64,000 nt of DNA from SHYR01 sp036013055 (GTDB taxonomy: Bacteria > Chloroflexota > Dehalococcoidia > UBA2979): contig DASCQM010000012.1 of assembly GCA_036013055.1 (NCBI GenBank), forward strand, positions 1 through 64,000. The letters run 5' to 3'. Each line of letters opens with the position of its first letter. Within the stretch, counting starts at the first letter, position 1. The notes beneath the pieces were generated by a model. It did no database searches and was not told where the DNA came from. It worked only from the letters and a program-made list of their open reading frames with translations. This document shows, one piece after another, positions 34,196-41,636 of this stretch. The translations under genes were made by a program, and so were the position numbers.

Positions 34196-35410
34196 TCAGT
34201 TGTGCATGATCAGGGCGGATCCCGTCGGCGGACTGGCCCAGCCGAGGTTCATCGTGATCTCAGGGTCCCGCACCTGGCGGCAGCCGCCCTCGCTGTAGTC
34301 ATACGTGTGCTCGCCCTGCGCCCAGTTCGGACAGTAGTCATCGGCCAGCCCACGTAGCTGGCGCACGTTCTCGACGACGTGGCTGATGCCGTGGGTGTAG
34401 CCCTCGCAAAGGTGCCCGCCGTGGGTGTTGTTCGGCCGCGCACCACCGAGCTCGATGATGCCGCTGGAGACGTAGTCGCCGCCCTCGCCCTCGGCGCAGA
34501 AGCCGTAGGCCTCGAGCTGGAGCATCGTCGTGAAGGTGAACGCGTCGTAGGAGCCGGTGATGTCGACGTCGTCCGGCGTGATCCCGGCCTGCCCGAAGAC
34601 GATCGGCGCGGCGTAGTGGCCGGCGACGCGCGAGATCGGGCCGCGCGTCCAGTGGTAGCCACCGGGCTGGTGCTTATTCACGCGTCCGGCCACGCCCATG
34701 ATGTAGGCGGGCTTCTGGCGCAGGTCGCGCGCCCGCTCGGCGCTGGTGACGATGATCGCGACACCGTTGTCCGTCTCAACGCAGCAATCGAGCAGATGCA
34801 GCGGCTTCGTGATCCAGCGCGAATCGAGCACATCCTGCACGCTCACGCGCTCCTTGTAGAACGCGCGAGGGTTGTTCGATGCGTGCTTGCTGTGCGCCTC
34901 CTTCACGTGCGCGACCTGCTCGCTGGTCGTGCCGTACTCGTACATGTGGCGCATGAAGGAGGGTGCGAAGGACTGCCCGGCCGACGTCATGCCGTGGATG
35001 CCCGCCGTCACCGAGCCACCGCGGAAGACCGGCGCCTGACGACCGGTGCCACCGATCCGTGCCTCCGTGTAGCCGTTCATCGCGCGGAAGATCGCGACGG
35101 TGTTGCACATGCCGGCCTCGATCACACCGATCGCGATTCCGATCAGCGCCTCGGTGCTCGACCCGCCGCCGGAGCAGTCCATGTAGAAGTTGAGGCGGAT
35201 GCCCAGGTCACCGGCGATCGTCGGCGACCCCGTGGAGTCGTTGCCGTGGTACGAGAGCATCCCATCGACGTCGTCAGGGCCGAGCCCCGCGTCTCGCATC
35301 GCCGAGCGCAGGGCCTCGACGCCGAGCGTGCGCGTTGTGCGTCCCGAGTTGCGCGAGATCTCGGTCATGCCGATCCCGACGATCGCGTACTTGTCCTTCA
35401 GTCCGGGCAT
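34196..35410 (-). CDS. Thiolase-superfamily protein (SCP2/Ltp2-like)
   Basis: The 404-residue protein starts MPGLKDKYAIVGIGMTEIS and has VEALRSAMRDAGLGPDDVDG early, as in SCP2-type thiolases. A Cys in MDCSGGGSSTEALIG is where the nucleophile would be. The C-terminal part has SYDAFTFTTMLQLEAYGFC and NTHGGHLCEGYTHGISHV, typical of the lipid-transfer thiolase-like group. Next to a DUF35 partner, it may act as a thiolase or a retro-aldolase on an acyl-CoA. The pathway is unresolved. Confidence 0.87.
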   Translation of the reverse strand: MPGLKDKYAIVGIGMTEISRNSGRTTRTLGVEALRSAMRDAGLGPDDVDGMLSYHGNDSTGSPTIAGDLGIRLNFYMDCSGGGSSTEALIGIAIGVIEAGMCNTVAIFRAMNGYTEARIGGTGRQAPVFRGGSVTAGIHGMTSAGQSFAPSFMRHMYEYGTTSEQVAHVKEAHSKHASNNPRAFYKERVSVQDVLDSRWITKPLHLLDCCVETDNGVAIIVTSAERARDLRQKPAYIMGVAGRVNKHQPGGYHWTRGPISRVAGHYAAPIVFGQAGITPDDVDITGSYDAFTFTTMLQLEAYGFCAEGEGGDYVSSGIIELGGARPNNTHGGHLCEGYTHGISHVVENVRQLRGLADDYCPNWAQGEHTYDYSEGGCRQVRDPEITMNLGWASPPTGSALIMHN

Positions 35411-35521
35411 CGTGGCCCCTTTTCAGCAGCGCGCGAAGTATAGCCCGACCGAGTCGTCGGACTGCCCGCATCGCGACTCTGGCGGCGGGGCTCGTCTAGC
35501 GCGGGGCCGTTGCGACCGCGA

Positions 35522-35851
35522 TCAGTCGACTGGCCGTCGCTCGTTCGGCAGACGCCTCGCCACGACTCGGCTCTGGGCGTGGCCGTGATAGTCCACGCTG
35601 CCCACCGACACAGCTTCTTCCCGTTCCAGCTCTTCGACGACGTGATTGAGCACGCGCGCCGTCGGCCCATAGCGATTCTTCTGGTAGCGAGCATTCGTTA
35701 TCGCCTCACCCCATCTGGCGAAGGCCAGAAAGTCAGAAAAGTATAGCAGCTTATGCAGTTCCACCTCTCCGAATTTGGGATCGGATTCGGAACGCTTCGC
35801 AACGAGCAGGACAAGCTCGCGGAACTTGTCGGATCGGTATCTCTGAGTCAT
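35522..35851 (-). CDS. Panacea/SocA-domain protein (DUF4065-like)
   Basis: ATG 35851 gives 109 residues: TQRYRSDKFRELVLLVAKRS, then FGEVELHKLLYFSDFLAF, then YQKNRYGPTARVLNHVVEEL. The LHKLLYFSDF / YGPxxxVL combination is the hallmark of the Panacea/SocA fold found in antitoxin-type proteins. The visible part covers the core, and the end (NERRPVD) may be short compared with relatives. No convincing toxin gene lies beside it. A role as an orphan antitoxin is inference. Confidence 0.7.
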   Translation of the reverse strand: MTQRYRSDKFRELVLLVAKRSESDPKFGEVELHKLLYFSDFLAFARWGEAITNARYQKNRYGPTARVLNHVVEELEREEAVSVGSVDYHGHAQSRVVARRLPNERRPVD

Positions 35852-35989
35852 GAAGACCTGCTCCGTTCCCGTTTCGGGCAGGTGGACGAGCCCACCACGA
35901 GACGCTACGATGGTCTCGCATCGTAGTTTCGTGAGTGTGCTCCTGATGCAGTCGATAACGGTGTTGGTAGCACCGCAACTCGACACAAG

Positions 35990-36005
35990 ACCGCCCATGG
36001 GCGGT
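35990..36005. other. 16-bp perfect palindrome
   Basis: ACCGCCCATGGGCGGT is fully self-complementary and lies between the Panacea gene and the transposase remnant. TTCTTTGTT follows on the plus strand, so it could be a terminator for plus-strand transcripts. It could also be an operator for the minus-strand gene that starts 139 bp downstream. Neither can be decided here. Confidence 0.5.
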
Positions 36006-36032
36006 TCTTTGTTGTCTGAGAGTAGCACACGG

Positions 36033-36242
36033 CTATGCCACTTTTCGCGATACCTCGCGCACTCGTTCGATCTCGCCGCGCTCAGCCCTGACCAGTGCCG
36101 CTGCCTGCATCGTCACGATGCCCATCAAAGCGTGAAGAGTGACCTTCCGCGGTCCCCGCTTGCAGTGGGTGTCGAGCGCACGGTGCTGCTTGAGTCGTGA
36201 GAAGCACCGCTCAACCGACTGCCTCTTACCGTAGAACCGTCC
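36033..36242 (-). pseudogene. Transposase C-terminal remnant (DDE/IS5-IS1182 type)
   Basis: About 69 codons, from GRFYGKRQSVERCFSRLKQH to REVSRKVA, match the end of a DDE transposase: a Tyr/Arg-rich catalytic-end helix, then HALMGIVTMQAAALVRAE. No N-terminal transposase sequence precedes it, and its terminal inverted repeat is not seen. It lies just left of the tRNA-Sec gene, so it predates or accompanied the integration there. The minus-strand frame happens to stay open through the tRNA into the PAS gene. Confidence 0.72.
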
Positions 36243-36393
36243 ACTCGTCAGTCCTGCGTGGGATCTGGGAGAAGCGGATGCGGTCAGCCTGACTCGATAC
36301 GTGCGCGTTGCCGTCAAATTTGCCGTCAAGCAGCTAGGTCGGACCAATCCTCGCGGGGCTAGACGGGGCGTTTCGAATCTAGGAGGCTGTCGT

Positions 36394-36490
36394 GGGAGTG
36401 GATGATGTCCGGTGGTGTCCGCGGTCTTCAAAACCGTTGTGGGGCTACGTCGTAGTCCTGGGTGGGTTCGACTCCCACGCACTCCCGCCA
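36394..36490 (+). tRNA. selC: tRNA-Sec (anticodon UCA)
   Basis: All arms fold. The acceptor is seven pairs GGGAGTG/CACTCCC plus a G-G mismatch at the eighth. The D stem has six pairs with a CGGT loop, a hallmark of bacterial tRNA-Sec. The anticodon loop CTTCAAA sits on a five-pair stem (one G-U). The variable arm is a long seven-pair stem with a GTC loop. The T arm is GTGGG/CCCAC with loop TTCGACT. GCCA is encoded at the end. The sequence closely parallels E. coli selC. It indicates that UGA is decoded as selenocysteine in this organism. The 3' 61 bp are repeated at 41547. Confidence 0.96.
36426..36486 (+). repeat. Left direct repeat (att site) within selC
   Basis: These 61 bp run from the first base of the anticodon loop to the end of the acceptor stem and are identical to 41547-41607. 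Repeats of a tRNA 3' part flanking foreign DNA are the mark of site-specific integration by tyrosine recombinases. The complete tRNA is retained on this side. Confidence 0.9.
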
Positions 36491-36699
36491 CCGGCAACCT
36501 GAACCTAGATTGGGCCCCTGCGTGGGCTGCCGCCGCAGACGCATGTCGGTCGTTGGCGCTGACATGCCTGAGCAGAAACAGCCAATCGACAGCCAATCGG
36601 CCTCGATCGTGAACTGCGCCAGTCAGATCTCCCACTAGTTCCGCGCGCATCTGAACGCGATCTCGTTGTCGGCACCCCCTCCCTGCACGATCGCGGAAC

Positions 36700-37214
36700 T
36701 GCTCGTCACTCACGCGTTGTCCTTGTACTGCAGCCAGCTCTGCGGTGACGTCCCGAATCGCGATAGCCATGCCGGCGGGTTCGCCTTCGAATTGCAGCGA
36801 AGCCATCTGCGACTCGGTCTCGATCGTGCGACCGTCTCGATGTTGGAGCCGCCTGCGTCCGGCGACTGACGGCACCTTCCCTGCCACCATCTGCTTGAGT
36901 CGATCCCCGACCCGGTTCCGATGTTCGGGCAGAACCTGCTTCTCCCGAGGGAGGCTGGCGAACTCGTCTTCCGTGTAACCGAGCATCGCTGCGTACGCCC
37001 GGTTGCGAAGTACACGGTTACCTTGAGCATCCTTGATCGAAATGCCGACTGACGCCGTGTCGAGTGCAAGCTTGAACTGGGCCTGTGTCAGATCCAGATC
37101 CCGCCGCTCCGTGCGCCATGAGCGTCGCCTGATCAGGTGCAAGGGCACGACGAGCACGAGCACCGTAAGCGCACCGACGCTTCCAGCAACGACTATCAAG
37201 AGCGGAATTGGGAT
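36700..37214 (-). pseudogene. Truncated membrane PAS-domain sensor
   Basis: Reading leftwards, a hydrophobic helix (IVVAGSVGALTVLVLVVPLH) is followed by a PAS domain, roughly to base 36740: LALDTASVGISIKDAQGNRV, RAYAAMLGYTEDEFASL, and ending MAIAIRDVTAEL. No kinase or cyclase output domain follows. The frame then runs fortuitously through antisense selC into the transposase remnant. A start at ATC 37214 (MPIPLL if read as Met) has GAGGA five bases upstream; the alternative TTG 37199 has none. It is probably the 5' part of a histidine kinase cut at the island edge. Confidence 0.6.
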
Positions 37215-37495
37215 GGTCGTCCTCGTTCCTCAGCAATCGACGAGCTGGGAGACCTGCAGGGATAAGTACACAATCTACAGCCGCAATGCAGCCGAATGCG
37301 GACGGTTGACTGACGGATCGCTGATAGTCTCGGCCGCTTGCGGGCCACCGACGGATGACACTCCATCAGCCCGGATGGAACTACCTGAATACCTTCCAGC
37401 AGCCTGACTGGTCCGCACGGAACGCTGGCCAGCGCGCGCGATGGGTGTTGTGACTTCGGGCCCGTTGGGAAGAACTCACAGCGGTGCTCGATACC
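37215..37495. other. Gene-free stretch inside the island
   Basis: This 281-bp stretch separates the PAS gene from the copper fusion gene. No tRNA, no strong hairpin with T-run and no recognised protein family was found on either strand. An open frame on the plus strand overlaps the PAS gene antisense and has no family features. Confidence 0.5.
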
Positions 37496-39754
37496 CTAAG
37501 GAATGAGCAACGGCGAGGTCTCAAGGAACTCCGCGCGCAGGTAGTTCACCACGTCCCACATCTGTTCCTCGGTCAGCTGGTCGCTCCACGCGGGCATGGC
37601 GGAGCCTGGGAGGCCGTCGGACACGAAGAGGAAGGTCTGCCCCTCCGAGTGCAGCGGGATGTGCTGCTTGAGGTCGGCTGGCGGCGGTGAGAGCCCGGCG
37701 GCGGCGGGACCGTCGCCCTTCCCCGTTTCACCGTGGCAACTCGCGCAGTTGGTCGCGAAGACCTCCGCTCCCTGAGCGATCGAAGTTGGATCACCTGGGT
37801 TCGGACTCTGGAGCGTGGTGAGACCATGCCCGTGCTGGTCGGCCGAGATAGCGAGAGCGGCAGCAACGAAGATCGCCGCGACGCCCGCCACACGCCCCGT
37901 GCTCCCTCGGGAACCCCGTGTCGTGCGCTGGCTGATCACGAGGACGAGTCCGAACGGCAGCAGGAGCATGGCCCACAGCAAGTTCATGTCGAGCTGAGGT
38001 GCCGGCGATCCGAAGGGCGACTCCGCGCCCGCTAGCGCGCCTCCACTTTCCATTGGGATTCGGAAGTCGCCCCGTGCGTCGTCGAGACCAGTCCGGCGGG
38101 CGTCGACCGTCACGGCCCACGTTCGCGAGAAGCTCGCAAATGTGGCGTCGACGGTGAACAGGTCGTTGCCGATCGGCTCGGCGTCCAGCTGGTCGCCGCC
38201 ACCACCGCTGAAGGCAGCACCGAGCGTGAGACGCACCTGCTCGAAGTCGCCCGGATCGCTGCCATCGGCGTGATAGAGGTGCACGACCAGCTCGTTCATG
38301 CCCATACGGGCGGGGGTGACCTGAAGGTGCATGCTCAGGTCGTCCACCTGCAGCACGCGGTTGTAAGGGATGATCGGCCCCTGCGGAGGTTCGACAGCAC
38401 CGCGAGCCGTCGGCACCTGGCCGAAGATCGCGACGCTGAAGAGCACCAGCGCCGCCAGCGCCGCTTCCAGCGGCAGCAATCGTCGCAGTCTGTCGGCCAC
38501 CTGGGAGTCGCTCACATCTCCGCGCGACCAGCGCGCGAGCTGAGCGCGATTCGCCAGCGCGACGGCGAGGACCGGCAGCAACAGCGCCAGCTTCACGAGC
38601 AACCAGCGCCCGTAACCGGTGTCGTACAGCGACTCCAGCCGCGGGAGCTCTCCGGCCGACCGAACGATCCCCGTCATCGCCAGTGCAAAGAGCGCGACTG
38701 CAGCGAAGATCGAGAACCGTCCGACCAGGATGATCAGCAGGTCGGCGTCGTCCGAGAGTCGACGGCGCTGATGCAGGAACAAGGCCGCCAGAAACGCGAC
38801 ACCGCCAGCCCATGCAGCCGCGAGTTCGACGTGCAAGAAGTCAGAGGAGATCGCCCATCCGCGCCCCGGAGCCGCCGCCGCGTGACTGAGCATCGTGACC
38901 GTGAGCAGTGCGCCGGACGCGATCAGTGGCAGCGCAGCGGTGGCGGTCGACTCCTGCTCCTTCTTCCCCCGCGAGCGGGCGAAGAGCGCGAGCAGCACGG
39001 CCGCGCTCAACGCGGCCAGAGCAAGCGCGCGCCAGAGCCAGTAGGTTCCGAATCGAGAGTCGTTCACCAGCGCGACGATCGAGCCGCCCAGCGCCTCGTG
39101 CTGACTGATCAGGAGCAACGTCGTGCCTGCCACGAGCAGCGGGATGACGGCCAGCGAGAGCCGTAGATAGAGGGTGCGCACGGCGCGACTCAGCGGGAGC
39201 GCGTCTTCCTCATCGCGCGCAACCCGCGAGGCCATGAAGACGACCACCGCCCCGCCGACCACGATCGACAGCGCGAAGAACGTGAACCATCGGCTGACGA
39301 TCTCCGTCGGGGAGTTGAGTCCTCCGAGGTCCGGCGAGAACGCGGTGCCAGAGGGGACAGAGCCATCCGCGTTCATGACGGTGAACGCGAACGAGCCAGT
39401 CCATTCGTGCCCGTCCCGCGTTGAAAGTGTCCGGTACACGACCGTATAGACGCCCGGTACGAGACTCTCGGGGAAGGCCGATAGGTGGGTATCGTCCGCG
39501 GGGTCGACGCGCATTCCGACGAGCGGAATCTCGCTCCCGTCCCCGGCGAACAGCTCGAAGCGGCTGAACTTCGGCTCAAGCGGCTCTGAGAACCAGAGGT
39601 CGATTGCTGCCGGAGCCGCACGGACACCCGACTGACCGAGTGGTACCGAGCGCACAAGCACGGCATGCGCCTGGGCTGGCATGGGCATGACAGCCAGAGC
39701 CGTGACAAGTGCGATGGCTACGAGGAGCGCCGCCGCGCCGCCCTTGATCAGCAT
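37496..39754 (-). CDS. CopC-CopD-cytochrome c fusion protein
   Basis: The 752-residue protein has a signal peptide followed by a CopC domain beginning AHAVLVRSVPLGQSGVRAAP, with the copper-type His ligand at the mature N-terminus. Next come about eight membrane segments of CopD type (residues ~150-420), a soluble beta-rich part, and one more membrane segment (LLWAMLLLPFGLVLVI). A C-terminal mono-heme cytochrome c carries CASCH, with Met in GSAMPAWSDQL as possible sixth ligand. CopC/CopD move copper across the inner membrane; the heme domain suggests a redox role. It follows copC by 6 bp. Confidence 0.9.
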   Translation of the reverse strand: MLIKGGAAALLVAIALVTALAVMPMPAQAHAVLVRSVPLGQSGVRAAPAAIDLWFSEPLEPKFSRFELFAGDGSEIPLVGMRVDPADDTHLSAFPESLVPGVYTVVYRTLSTRDGHEWTGSFAFTVMNADGSVPSGTAFSPDLGGLNSPTEIVSRWFTFFALSIVVGGAVVVFMASRVARDEEDALPLSRAVRTLYLRLSLAVIPLLVAGTTLLLISQHEALGGSIVALVNDSRFGTYWLWRALALAALSAAVLLALFARSRGKKEQESTATAALPLIASGALLTVTMLSHAAAAPGRGWAISSDFLHVELAAAWAGGVAFLAALFLHQRRRLSDDADLLIILVGRFSIFAAVALFALAMTGIVRSAGELPRLESLYDTGYGRWLLVKLALLLPVLAVALANRAQLARWSRGDVSDSQVADRLRRLLPLEAALAALVLFSVAIFGQVPTARGAVEPPQGPIIPYNRVLQVDDLSMHLQVTPARMGMNELVVHLYHADGSDPGDFEQVRLTLGAAFSGGGGDQLDAEPIGNDLFTVDATFASFSRTWAVTVDARRTGLDDARGDFRIPMESGGALAGAESPFGSPAPQLDMNLLWAMLLLPFGLVLVISQRTTRGSRGSTGRVAGVAAIFVAAALAISADQHGHGLTTLQSPNPGDPTSIAQGAEVFATNCASCHGETGKGDGPAAAGLSPPPADLKQHIPLHSEGQTFLFVSDGLPGSAMPAWSDQLTEEQMWDVVNYLRAEFLETSPLLIP

Positions 39755-39760
39755 CTCGTG

Positions 39761-40351
39761 CTACTCCGGCTGATCCGGGCGGGAGATCGCCCACGCGCTT
39801 CCGGCGGTGGTGAGTGCGATTGCCCCGGCAGCGAGCAGCGCCCACCAGGGGAACGAGGCGTCATCTGACGTCAACGAATCGCCGTCCGCGACCGGGGAAG
39901 GCGTGGCCGGCGCGGCGGATGCTGCTTCGGGTGTCGGGCTAGGCGTCGTCTCGATCGCGGACGGGTCGACGGTGAATGTGAATGTTCCGTCTGCCGTGTC
40001 GCCGTCGATCGCGGAGAGCGTGCGCCACGCAACCGCGTATGTTCCTGGTGGCAGTGCATCGGCGAGGCCGATCGACAGGTGAGTGCGGTCAACCGGGTCG
40101 AGCAGCGAGTCGCCGCCGTCGACGCGCTGGCCACCGGATTCGGCGACCTCCAGCGTGTTCTCACCTTCGCGTTTGAACATCTCCTGCGTGAACCAGACAT
40201 CAACGCGTGCCGGGGCACTCCGGACCGTAGAATCCGCGGCCGGAGTCGACCGGTCGTAATTGGCGTGTGCAGTCGCGAGGGCTGGCACGACAGCGGCAGT
40301 GGCGACGCCGAGCGTCGCCACTGCCAGCCACCGGATGATGCTTGCGATCAC
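39761..40351 (-). CDS. CopC-family copper-binding protein with C-terminal membrane anchor
   Basis: The 196-residue protein has a signal peptide cut near ATA/HANYDRSTPAADSTV, leaving His-Ala at the mature N-terminus as in CopC. The domain has VWFTQEMFKREGENTLEV and GTYAVAWRTLSAIDGDTADG. A Pro/Ala-rich linker then leads to a C-terminal membrane segment (PWWALLAAGAIALTTAGSAW). It probably hands copper to the CopD fusion encoded next. It overlaps nothing and lies 3 bp from the lipoprotein gene. Confidence 0.88.
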   Translation of the reverse strand: MIASIIRWLAVATLGVATAAVVPALATAHANYDRSTPAADSTVRSAPARVDVWFTQEMFKREGENTLEVAESGGQRVDGGDSLLDPVDRTHLSIGLADALPPGTYAVAWRTLSAIDGDTADGTFTFTVDPSAIETTPSPTPEAASAAPATPSPVADGDSLTSDDASFPWWALLAAGAIALTTAGSAWAISRPDQPE

Positions 40352-40354
40352 TGA

Positions 40355-40840
40355 CTAGTCGTGATCATCGCTGTCAGCATCGTGATCGTCGCCGCCCTCC
40401 ATCCCCACCTGTTCGGCGAGGAACGAGAATCCCGCTCCGGTCAGGGAGTGGAATGCGCCGTGCGCCGGCGTCGAAGCCTCCGCAGCCGCAGCCTGGTCGT
40501 CTTCGATCAGGGCATCGAGCAGATGGTTCGACTCAGTCAGAAACGCCTCAACGAGCTCGTGGAGACTCTCCGGCCACTCGACGACAGCGGTAGCGGTTCG
40601 CGCGTTGCGGACCGCGCCGACCCAGCCGGCTTCGATTTCGCCGCCCTCCTGAACCAGTACCTCATCGATGTGATGGAAACCGGCACCGTTGAGGATGTTG
40701 AGCGCTGCGAGCACGGCGCCGACGTCGGTCGCCGCCTCGTGGGAAGCCGCCTCGGTGTCAGCGTCGTCATCGCTGCAGGCGACCAGGACGGCCGAGCCCG
40801 CGAGCAGGAGCAAGAAGGGAAGTAATAGGAAACGCCGCAT
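40355..40840 (-). CDS. Small lipoprotein, possible metal binding
   Basis: The 161-residue protein starts with a lipoprotein signal (LLLLAGSAVLVACSDDDAD, Cys as the lipidated residue). It has about four helical stretches with regularly placed His, and the C-terminus ends in an acidic His/Asp tail (GGDDHDADSDDHD). I do not recognise the family. Position directly before copC and the tail suggest copper or other metal binding at the membrane surface. The start is an ATG. Confidence 0.75.
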   Translation of the reverse strand: MRRFLLLPFLLLLAGSAVLVACSDDDADTEAASHEAATDVGAVLAALNILNGAGFHHIDEVLVQEGGEIEAGWVGAVRNARTATAVVEWPESLHELVEAFLTESNHLLDALIEDDQAAAAEASTPAHGAFHSLTGAGFSFLAEQVGMEGGDDHDADSDDHD

Positions 40841-40883
40841 GAAACCTCCTCATGCGATTCAGTTGTGCAGTGGAATCAAATCG

Positions 40884-41249
40884 TCAGGCGGCGAGCCGCG
40901 GGGGAGGGGTCGGCGGGCTTTCGGCGAAGGGTCGCAGGGCGACCTCGGACGGCGACACGGCATAGGCCGGCGCATGATGAACCACGGACGGAGATCCGCC
41001 GAGCAGCGCGACGAGTCCGGTAGCTGGAGGCAGCGGCTGTTCAGCGCAGCCCGCCGACCCCTCGTGGCAGTGTTGTGAGTGATCGTGGTCGTGTTCGGGA
41101 TCAACGATCGACGCGGCGGACACGGATGCGGTCGCCAGCGAGGCGAGTGCATCCCAGTGCCCAACGTAGGTCTGCATGGGGAGCAGCGCGATCAGCAGTA
41201 GCAGCGCCATCGCCTGCGATGTGATCGCTCGTCTGCCAACCCTGATCAT
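40884..41249 (-). CDS. Small exported His-rich protein
   Basis: The 121-residue protein has an N-terminal hydrophobic helix (SQAMALLLLIALLPMQTYVG) followed by a His/Cys-rich patch, DPEHDHDHSQHCHEGSAGCAE. The rest is Pro/Ala-rich. This resembles short periplasmic metal-binding proteins next to copper genes, but I cannot name a family. It is the first gene of the cassette and reads in the same direction as the copper genes, 43 bp upstream of the lipoprotein. Confidence 0.7.
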   Translation of the reverse strand: MIRVGRRAITSQAMALLLLIALLPMQTYVGHWDALASLATASVSAASIVDPEHDHDHSQHCHEGSAGCAEQPLPPATGLVALLGGSPSVVHHAPAYAVSPSEVALRPFAESPPTPPPRLAA

Positions 41250-41546
41250 CAGAGCACCGACTAACCCTCAGCGGCGTGCACGAGGCAACTGCTTGCCCAA
41301 ACGATCTCACGGAGATGTTCTGGAGATCAATCTCGATGAGGGGAGGACACCGTGGTAGGGTGACTTCGTCAGACTTGGCATTCGCGCCTCCTCCGGCAAC
41401 CTCTCCTGCGTAGGGGCCAAGCTGGGGCCAAACGCGCTAGCACAGGCTGGTGCGCGAAGGGCCCGGACGGAAACTCGAGGGCGCCGTTGAATACGGGATG
41501 GGACTTCTCGGGACTATCGGCCATCACCTGATACCGCTAACGCGAA
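41250..41546. other. Right end of the island, no gene recognised
   Basis: This 297-bp stretch between the His-rich gene and the right att repeat holds short scattered open frames only. Two copies of GGGGCCAA (41413-41420 and 41424-41431) are 11 bp apart. The promoter of the copper cassette should lie here, but I could not fix -35/-10 elements. No integrase remnant could be supported. Confidence 0.45.
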
Positions 41547-41607
41547 CTTCAAAACCGTTGTGGGGCTACGTCGTAGTCCTGGGTGGGTTCGACTCCCACG
41601 CACTCCC
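41547..41607 (+). repeat. Right direct repeat (att site), 3' part of tRNA-Sec
   Basis: Identical over 61 bp to 36426-36486. It has the anticodon loop, 3' anticodon strand, variable arm, T arm and acceptor 3' strand but no 5' half, so it is not a functional tRNA. The next bases read CCCCAC against GCCACC on the left copy. It marks the right end of the island. Confidence 0.92.
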
Positions 41608-41636
41608 CCCACTGATTTCGTATTTGAGCGCGGCCC

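Larger units (their letters stand above)
36426..41607. mobile_element. Genomic island (about 5.1 kb) integrated at selC, copper cargo
   Basis: The island is bounded by the 61-bp repeats at 36426-36486 and 41547-41607. Its recognised genes all lie on the minus strand: a His-rich protein, a lipoprotein, CopC, a CopC-CopD-cytochrome c fusion and a truncated PAS sensor. No integrase, excisionase or replication gene is recognised. The element is therefore probably a decayed or mobilised remnant fixed by its copper functions. A simple duplication is the alternative, but half-tRNA ends at exactly the anticodon loop favour integration. Confidence 0.75.

Noticed and set aside
36309..36329. Paired TGCCGTCAA motifs near selC as integrase arm sites
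   Set aside because: They lie outside the island on the far side of the tRNA, and the similar motif at the right end is a different sequence.
36243..36393. Integrase remnant left of selC
   Set aside because: Translation in all frames gave no tyrosine-recombinase motif (no R-H-x-x-R-Y pattern).
37033..37407. Plus-strand frame of 124 codons next to the PAS gene
   Set aside because: It is antisense to the PAS gene, which has real domain features; no family match.
41547..41607. Second tRNA-Sec gene
   Set aside because: Only the 3' part is present; the acceptor 5' strand, D arm and 5' anticodon strand are missing, so it is an att repeat.
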